In this document: positions 7,015-11,122 of the stretch, piece after piece
Layout of the letters: every line of letters begins with the position of its first letter
How positions within the stretch are numbered: the first letter of the stretch is position 1
Source of the DNA: JAFLDD01 sp049314715
Lineage (GTDB): Bacteria; Pseudomonadota; Alphaproteobacteria; Rickettsiales; UBA3002
Reading direction: 5' to 3'
Length of the DNA stretch: 11,122 nt
Assembly: GCA_049314715.1 (NCBI GenBank)
Contig: JBMOEL010000059.1
Location: 1-11,122, forward strand
Program-made: the position numbers and the translations under genes
The notes under the pieces: model-generated
Database searches by the model: none
What the model saw: the letters and a program-made list of their open reading frames with translations, nothing else
Told to the model about the DNA's origin: nothing

Positions 7015-8147
7015 TTTCCGCACATCAGTGGCGTAGGATGGGGCGGCGGTTGCGTGATGTGAACGGGCCAATCATGCTGGTGATTTTTGCATTATGTGCG
7101 ATTGGCTTGATGATGCAGTATTCGGCGGCTGGCGGGGAATGGCGCGTTTTCGCTGTGCCACAAGCCATACGCATGGTGATTGGTTTTGGTGTGTTTGCTG
7201 CATTGGTGGTGATGCCTACTCAGCGCTTATTGCAGCTTTCCTACCTTGTTTATGCAGGGTGTTTGGCGCTGCTCATTATCGTTGAGGCGATTGGTTTTAT
7301 TGGTATGGGGGCGCAGCGCTGGGTAAGCCTAGGCGTGTTTAATTTGCAGCCATCCGAGTTGATGAAACTTGGTGTTATTCTGGCTCTGGCGCGCTATTTT
7401 CATGGTGCAACGCTTGAGGGAACGCGCCATCTGTTAGTGTTAATGCTACCCGCATTTTTAGTGCTCATGCCTGTCGCACTCATTTTGAAACAACCCAACT
7501 TGGGCACTGCGACGATTGTGGCGTTTATTGCATTCTCGATGTGTTTCATGGCGGGGATTCGCTGGTATTATTTTGCAAGCGTGATTGCCGCTGCCGCTGC
7601 TGCATTGCCTGTCGCCTATAGTTTGCTGCATGATTATCAAAAGCGGCGTGTGATGACATTCCTTGACCCCGCGAGCGACCCGCTTGGTGCGGGTTATAAC
7701 ATTATCCAATCCAAGATTGCGATTGGTTCTGGTGGGTTTATCGGCAAGGGGTTGCTGCATGGTTCGCAAGGTCAGCTCGACTTCTTACCCGAAAAACAAA
7801 CGGACTTTATCTTTACCATGCTGGCGGAGGAGTTTGGTTTCTTTGGGTCATTTGTATTATTAGGACTTTATGCGGTGTTATTGGCATTTGCGCTGCTGCT
7901 CATGCGTAATTGCCGCCATTCCTATGGTCGCCTCATTGCGGCGGGTGTTGGGGCTATGCTGTTCGTGCATATCTTCATCAATATGGCGATGGTGATGGGC
8001 ATGATTCCCGTGGTGGGTGTGCCGTTACCATTTTTATCTTACGGCGGTTCATTCCTCATCAGTACCTTGGCGGCGTGTGGTTTGTTAATGCATGTTTATG
8101 TGAATCGCGACGCGAATGTGCCGCGCCCTAGACAGTTCGGCCTATGA
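7011..8147 (+). CDS. mrdB: Rod shape-determining protein RodA, SEDS peptidoglycan glycosyltransferase
   Basis: RodA polymerises lipid II into glycan strands for sidewall growth and works with PBP2. The 378-residue membrane protein has about ten hydrophobic segments and SEDS landmarks: the W/Q-rich NLQPSELMKLG, QPNLGTA, YQKRRVMTFLDP, the long GYNIIQSKIAIGSGG loop, FLPEKQTDFIFTMLAEEFG, and VGVPLPFLSYGGS near the end. Asp265 in EKQTDF corresponds to the Asp (262 in E. coli) needed for activity. QPNLG replaces the commoner QPDLG. The start ATG 7011 overlaps the mrdA stop and is preceded by GGAG eight bases upstream. An in-frame GTG at 7002 is less likely. The stop overlaps the next ATG (ATGA). 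Confidence 0.97.
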   Translation: MISAHQWRRMGRRLRDVNGPIMLVIFALCAIGLMMQYSAAGGEWRVFAVPQAIRMVIGFGVFAALVVMPTQRLLQLSYLVYAGCLALLIIVEAIGFIGMGAQRWVSLGVFNLQPSELMKLGVILALARYFHGATLEGTRHLLVLMLPAFLVLMPVALILKQPNLGTATIVAFIAFSMCFMAGIRWYYFASVIAAAAAALPVAYSLLHDYQKRRVMTFLDPASDPLGAGYNIIQSKIAIGSGGFIGKGLLHGSQGQLDFLPEKQTDFIFTMLAEEFGFFGSFVLLGLYAVLLAFALLLMRNCRHSYGRLIAAGVGAMLFVHIFINMAMVMGMIPVVGVPLPFLSYGGSFLISTLAACGLLMHVYVNRDANVPRPRQFGL

Positions 8148-8752
8148 GCAAAAAATCCGCGCATTGGGGGTCAATTTCTGCTAATATGTGCGGCATGAAG
8201 CTACGACGCATCGATAATGCTGGGGCAACGCTTATTGAGTTTGCGCTTGTCGCGCCTGTGTTTTTTCTCTTACTTATGGCGATTATTGAATTTGGACTCA
8301 TTGGCTTTCACCAAGTCGCAATTGAAAGCGCCGTAGCGGCGACTGCGCGTGAGGCAAGCCTTGGTAAGGCAACAACCAGCGGTGACCGTGTTGAATATGT
8401 ACGCACGCATCTTCGCCAGAAACTCAAGGGTCTTATCAATGCCAACCAATTACAGATTTCCGCTTCGACGGTGGTAAGTGGCGGCACCTCAGCTTCACCC
8501 GATATTTGTATGGATGATCCGCCGCGCTTGGGTGGCCCCTGTGACCCGCCACTCATTTTTGAAGAAGTGAATAATATTCCCGGTTATCAAGGTGCGGATG
8601 CATTGGTCAGTCTTGGTAATGCGGGAGATGTTGTTGAGGTACGCGTGCTCTATCCATGGCGCGTGCAGTTGCCATTGATGAGTCGCTTTTTTGGTCAGAA
8701 TGGTGTATTTCTCATCACGGCCAATACCATTGTAAAAAACGAGCCATTTTGA
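8144..8752 (+). CDS. TadE-like pseudopilin
   Basis: A 202-residue single-pass protein with the TadE N-terminal motif G/ATLIEFALVAPVFFLLLMAII: the predicted TadV-type cleavage lies after G27, with Glu at +5 (E32), then a hydrophobic helix. The rest is a periplasmic domain with one Cys pair (C-MDDPPRLGGP-C). TadE and TadF are minor pseudopilins of the Tad/Flp pilus. The start at 8144 overlaps the rodA stop as ATGA. ATG 8195 would give a shorter, typical leader (MKLRRIDNAG) and is a real alternative; neither has a clear ribosome site. It is followed by a second TadE-like gene whose ATG shares the A of this TGA. A TadE family call is secure, but it cannot be assigned as tadE rather than tadF. Confidence 0.85.
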   Translation: MSKKSAHWGSISANMCGMKLRRIDNAGATLIEFALVAPVFFLLLMAIIEFGLIGFHQVAIESAVAATAREASLGKATTSGDRVEYVRTHLRQKLKGLINANQLQISASTVVSGGTSASPDICMDDPPRLGGPCDPPLIFEEVNNIPGYQGADALVSLGNAGDVVEVRVLYPWRVQLPLMSRFFGQNGVFLITANTIVKNEPF

Positions 8753-9642
8753 TGTTGTCATTATTTCGTAGATTCTATCATCATCAGCAGGGTGTTGCGC
8801 TCATCGAGTTTGTATTCGTATTGCCATTGGTTCTACTGCTGGTTCTTGGCGGTGCGGAGTTGACGCGTTATGTGCTGATTACACAGAAAATTGATAAGGC
8901 TGGCTATGCGATTGCCGATGCGGTGGCACAATCACCGCCGGATGGAGCAGGAGCATTAAGCGAAGCAACGCTTACGGCAACGCTTGGCACCTACGATAGC
9001 TTGCTGCGTCCGTTTGAGGACCAAGCCCGTCAATCTGTGATTGTCACCTCCCTCCAGCGTTGCGGAGTGAATAACCGTATTTTATGGCAATATGCAGGTG
9101 GTGGTACACTGTCGAATGGCGAAACTACGTCTATCGTCAACGGACTCACGCCAGCCTCGATTAATGCAAGTGTGCAAAATAGCAGTGCGACATTTCCAGC
9201 ATCGATTTCGTCCGAATTGGTGACGATGATGAATGATGAGAATATGATTGTGGTGGAAGTATTCTTTTCTTATGAGCCGTTCCTATCGGATGTGCTGACG
9301 GGGATTTTTGATTTTGCGATTGAACCCGCGACACAAGTGCGCCGAGTATTTCTGCATCCACGCAATGGCGTATTAAACTGCTTGCCTCCTTCATTTGGCT
9401 GCACGGATTGTTCGGCTGGACCTGGTGGTGGCAGCTCAAGCGGCGGCGGCGGTGGTTGTGCTCCTGGTGAATGTGATATTGGTAGCTTGTCAGGTGTCAT
9501 GCCCTGCGAATGTGTGCGTAGCGGGGGCACGCAGCGCGGGTGGGACGGCGGACCAGAAGGGTGTGGTCTATACCGCTGTAACAACGGCAATTGGAGTTTG
9601 ATAGGTTCGTTAATATGTATCACTGCACCATTATGTCCATGA
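8752..9642 (+). CDS. TadE-like pseudopilin with a Cys- and Gly-rich C-terminal tail
   Basis: A 296-residue protein with the same layout as its upstream neighbour: leader MLSLFRRFYHHQQG, predicted cleavage after G14, then VALIEFVFVLPLVLLLVLGG with Glu at +5 (E19) and a membrane helix. The middle region is a TadE-like periplasmic domain with NA..-type loops and one Cys at about residue 103. From C210 onward the tail carries 11 Cys in 87 residues plus the linker GPGGGSSSGGGGG (223-235). Such a tail is not typical of TadE proteins and suggests a disulfide-stabilised or metal-binding end domain. The start overlaps the upstream stop (TGATG). A GTG-led extension from 8656 would lie inside the previous gene and is rejected. 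The stop overlaps the next gene's ATG (ATGA). Confidence 0.85.
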   Translation: MLSLFRRFYHHQQGVALIEFVFVLPLVLLLVLGGAELTRYVLITQKIDKAGYAIADAVAQSPPDGAGALSEATLTATLGTYDSLLRPFEDQARQSVIVTSLQRCGVNNRILWQYAGGGTLSNGETTSIVNGLTPASINASVQNSSATFPASISSELVTMMNDENMIVVEVFFSYEPFLSDVLTGIFDFAIEPATQVRRVFLHPRNGVLNCLPPSFGCTDCSAGPGGGSSSGGGGGCAPGECDIGSLSGVMPCECVRSGGTQRGWDGGPEGCGLYRCNNGNWSLIGSLICITAPLCP

Positions 9643-10691
9643 GGATTATGAAACGTTTTTTACGGTGTAACGAAGGCAGTGTTTTGATTATCGCGGGTTT
9701 GATGATTTTGACGCTGACTGCTGTGTCGGGTGCGGCAATTGATTTGGGGCGTCAGCAACTGGTGCGCTCCAAACTTCAACAAGCGTCTGACGCAGGCGCT
9801 GTTGCTGCCGCCACGATGCCAAGTGATGCAACACAGGCGCAAAAAGAAGCGGCTGGGCGGCGCTATTTCGCCCTGAACTTTCCGAATGGATATATGGGGG
9901 TAGACCGCCCTAATCCAACCGTTTCGGTTGCGAGCGGTGATATACTCGTTACTGCTACAGCGAATGTCCCTACCCGTTTTGTTGGGCTAATCGGGATTGA
10001 TAGCGTGGTGAGTACAGGACGTAGCCGCATCGCCAGCAGTTCGACCACGACGGGTAATAATTATGATCTGATTATGATATTGGATAATTCAGGGTCCATG
10101 GGGTTTGCCGATGCGGGTGGTGGCCAGACACGCATTGCCGCACTCAGAAATTCAGCAACAAGCATTGCGACCAACTTATTACCCGATGGTAATACGCTTA
10201 ATCGTATTGCTCTGGTGCCCTATGATAGTTTTGTGCCTCCTGGTGATGGTGCTGATACACTCGCTTTGACGCCTGATAGAGCGGCAGTTCTTGCTGAGGT
10301 GAATCTGATGGAGGACGTGGGCGGTACTAACAGCGGTATTGCGTTTGGTTTTGCGGCAAGTCAGGCTGGATTTGTGCAGTCTATGCGTCCAGAAGTGATT
10401 CGTACGGTGGTGTGGTTAACGGACGGCGTGAACAACACGCAATCCTCCGACAATCAAACCTTACAAAATTGTGCTGATTTTAAGAGTCAGGGTATTGTCG
10501 TCTTCACAATTGCATTTGGTAGTACAGTCTCTACTAACGCTCAGGTAAGAAGTTTAATGAGTAGTTGCGCAACCGGCGCACCCGGCACCAACGAGGGACA
10601 ATATTTCTTTGTGGCACCAGATGCTGCCACTTTGACAGCAACATTTAATTCTATTCTAACAACGGTGAGTAATTTGCGGATAACCGAGTAA
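9639..10691 (+). CDS. TadG-like protein with von Willebrand A domain
   Basis: A 350-residue envelope protein. Residues 1-60 carry the TadG N-terminus: NEGSVLIIAGLMILTLTAVSG followed by DLGRQQLVRSKLQQASDAGAVAAA. It lacks the +5 Glu and is probably uncleaved. The central and C-terminal part is a vWA domain with a complete metal-ion site: D149-N-S151-G-S153 (DNSGS), T230 in GGTNSG and D262 in LTDG. It ends TVSNLRITE, as in TadG proteins. TadG proteins with vWA domains are thought to anchor or stabilise Tad pili. I take ATG 9639, whose ATGA overlaps the preceding stop; ATG 9648 (MKRFLRCNEG) is possible. It follows two TadE-like genes with no gaps. Confidence 0.85.
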   Translation: MRIMKRFLRCNEGSVLIIAGLMILTLTAVSGAAIDLGRQQLVRSKLQQASDAGAVAAATMPSDATQAQKEAAGRRYFALNFPNGYMGVDRPNPTVSVASGDILVTATANVPTRFVGLIGIDSVVSTGRSRIASSSTTTGNNYDLIMILDNSGSMGFADAGGGQTRIAALRNSATSIATNLLPDGNTLNRIALVPYDSFVPPGDGADTLALTPDRAAVLAEVNLMEDVGGTNSGIAFGFAASQAGFVQSMRPEVIRTVVWLTDGVNNTQSSDNQTLQNCADFKSQGIVVFTIAFGSTVSTNAQVRSLMSSCATGAPGTNEGQYFFVAPDAATLTATFNSILTTVSNLRITE

Positions 10692-11120
10692 TTAGACAGC
10701 GGCCTGTGCCGTCTGTAATGACGCTAGCGCATGCTCGCTAATCGCACGTTCACTAGAAATAGTAGTAGCAGGTTTATCGAACGCTCGGTCCGCATGATTG
10801 ACTTGGGTAATGCTATTGATTGGCTCGTTCAAGGGTGCGTTTACTGCAGAGGATGTTATCAGAGTTGGGATAGGATATTTTTCCAGAAACTGTTCCAGCG
10901 TTTTACCTTGAGCCAACCCAGTTTGCATCTCTTTCACCGCTTCCATTCCATGACGATTTGCAATCTCGATATAGGCTAATGTTGTTTCTGGGTTGCGCGT
11001 ATCAATCAGGTCATGACCGAGCAAGTAAATTAATTTAGGCAGCGGGAAATTGGCTTGGGGTACGACATTACCTTGTGTGTCCAGCATCGTTTGATGTTTG
11101 TAGGCGTAGGTTAGGTTCAT
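10692..11120 (-). CDS. Unrecognised protein, convergent with the TadG-like gene; possibly cut by the right edge
   Basis: Minus-strand open frame of 142 residues from ATG 11120 to TAA at 10694-10692. Only two bases remain before the edge, so the true start may lie outside the window and no ribosome site can be judged. The first 85 residues look folded and helical, with FPLPKLIYLLGHDLID and LAYIEIANRHGMEAVKEM; the last third is low-complexity, rich in S, N, A and T, and ends LQTAQAAV. There is no signal peptide or membrane segment in the visible part, and I recognise no family. Its stop codon directly abuts the stop of the TadG-like gene on the other strand, with no spacer. Confidence 0.55.
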   Translation of the reverse strand: MNLTYAYKHQTMLDTQGNVVPQANFPLPKLIYLLGHDLIDTRNPETTLAYIEIANRHGMEAVKEMQTGLAQGKTLEQFLEKYPIPTLITSSAVNAPLNEPINSITQVNHADRAFDKPATTISSERAISEHALASLQTAQAAV

Positions 11121-11122
11121 CA

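Noticed and set aside
10694..10714. Inverted repeat AGACAGC...GCCGTCT just after the TadG-like stop, possible terminator
   Set aside because: The 7-base stem has one mismatch, no T-run follows on either strand, and it lies within the last codons of the convergent gene, so a terminator call is not supported.

Overview
The window looks like a chromosomal piece of a Gram-negative bacterium, most likely an alphaproteobacterium. Three things suggest this: a complete rod-shape cluster in the order mreC, mreD, mrdA, mrdB; Tad-type pseudopilins with a G/ATLIE-like processing site; and a prepilin-like protein with the FSLVELSIVLAILG leader and an LPCPA motif, a combination I associate with Alphaproteobacteria. 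Base composition is balanced, and no mobile elements, tRNAs, rRNAs or CRISPR arrays are visible. The genus cannot be named from the sequence.

Layout. (1) Positions 1-857, minus strand: the N-terminal 285 residues of a secreted, cysteine-rich protein that runs off the left edge. After a signal peptide and one WxCxGxxGGxxAxCS module it carries at least three tandem 50-residue thrombospondin type-1 (TSP1) repeats. The gene does not show up as a closed ORF because its stop lies outside the window. (2) Positions 968-3082, minus strand, 110 bases upstream of gene 1: a 704-residue chimera. It has a type IV prepilin-like N-terminus, then GNVGIGTT and YGVYG-type fibre repeats, and ends in a peptidase S74 intramolecular chaperone and a coiled coil. 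(3) Positions 3098-3242: a divergent control region. (4) Positions 3243-3668, plus strand: a small soluble protein of unknown function. (5) Positions 3743-8147, plus strand: mreC-mreD-(142-base structured gap)-mrdA-mrdB, the cell-elongation machinery; mreB is not next to it. (6) Positions 8144-10691, plus strand: two TadE-like pseudopilins and a TadG-like von Willebrand A (vWA) protein. They follow rodA with overlapping stop/start codons, so they look translationally coupled to the rod-shape operon. (7) Positions 10692-11120, minus strand: an unrecognised convergent gene that abuts the last stop codon with no spacer and may continue past the right edge.

How the parts may work together. MreC and MreD scaffold the elongasome, and PBP2 (transpeptidase) with RodA (glycosyltransferase) make sidewall peptidoglycan. 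The three Tad-like proteins are envelope components normally found with Tad pilus machinery; here no flp, tadA, tadB or rcpA is visible and the genes hang on the rod-shape operon. On the other side lie a pilin-anchored fibre and a TSP1 adhesin-like protein on one strand. The whole window therefore reads as an envelope and cell-surface neighbourhood. The most unusual items are the pilin-fibre-S74 fusion, the animal-like TSP1 repeats, and the joining of rodA to Tad pseudopilin genes.
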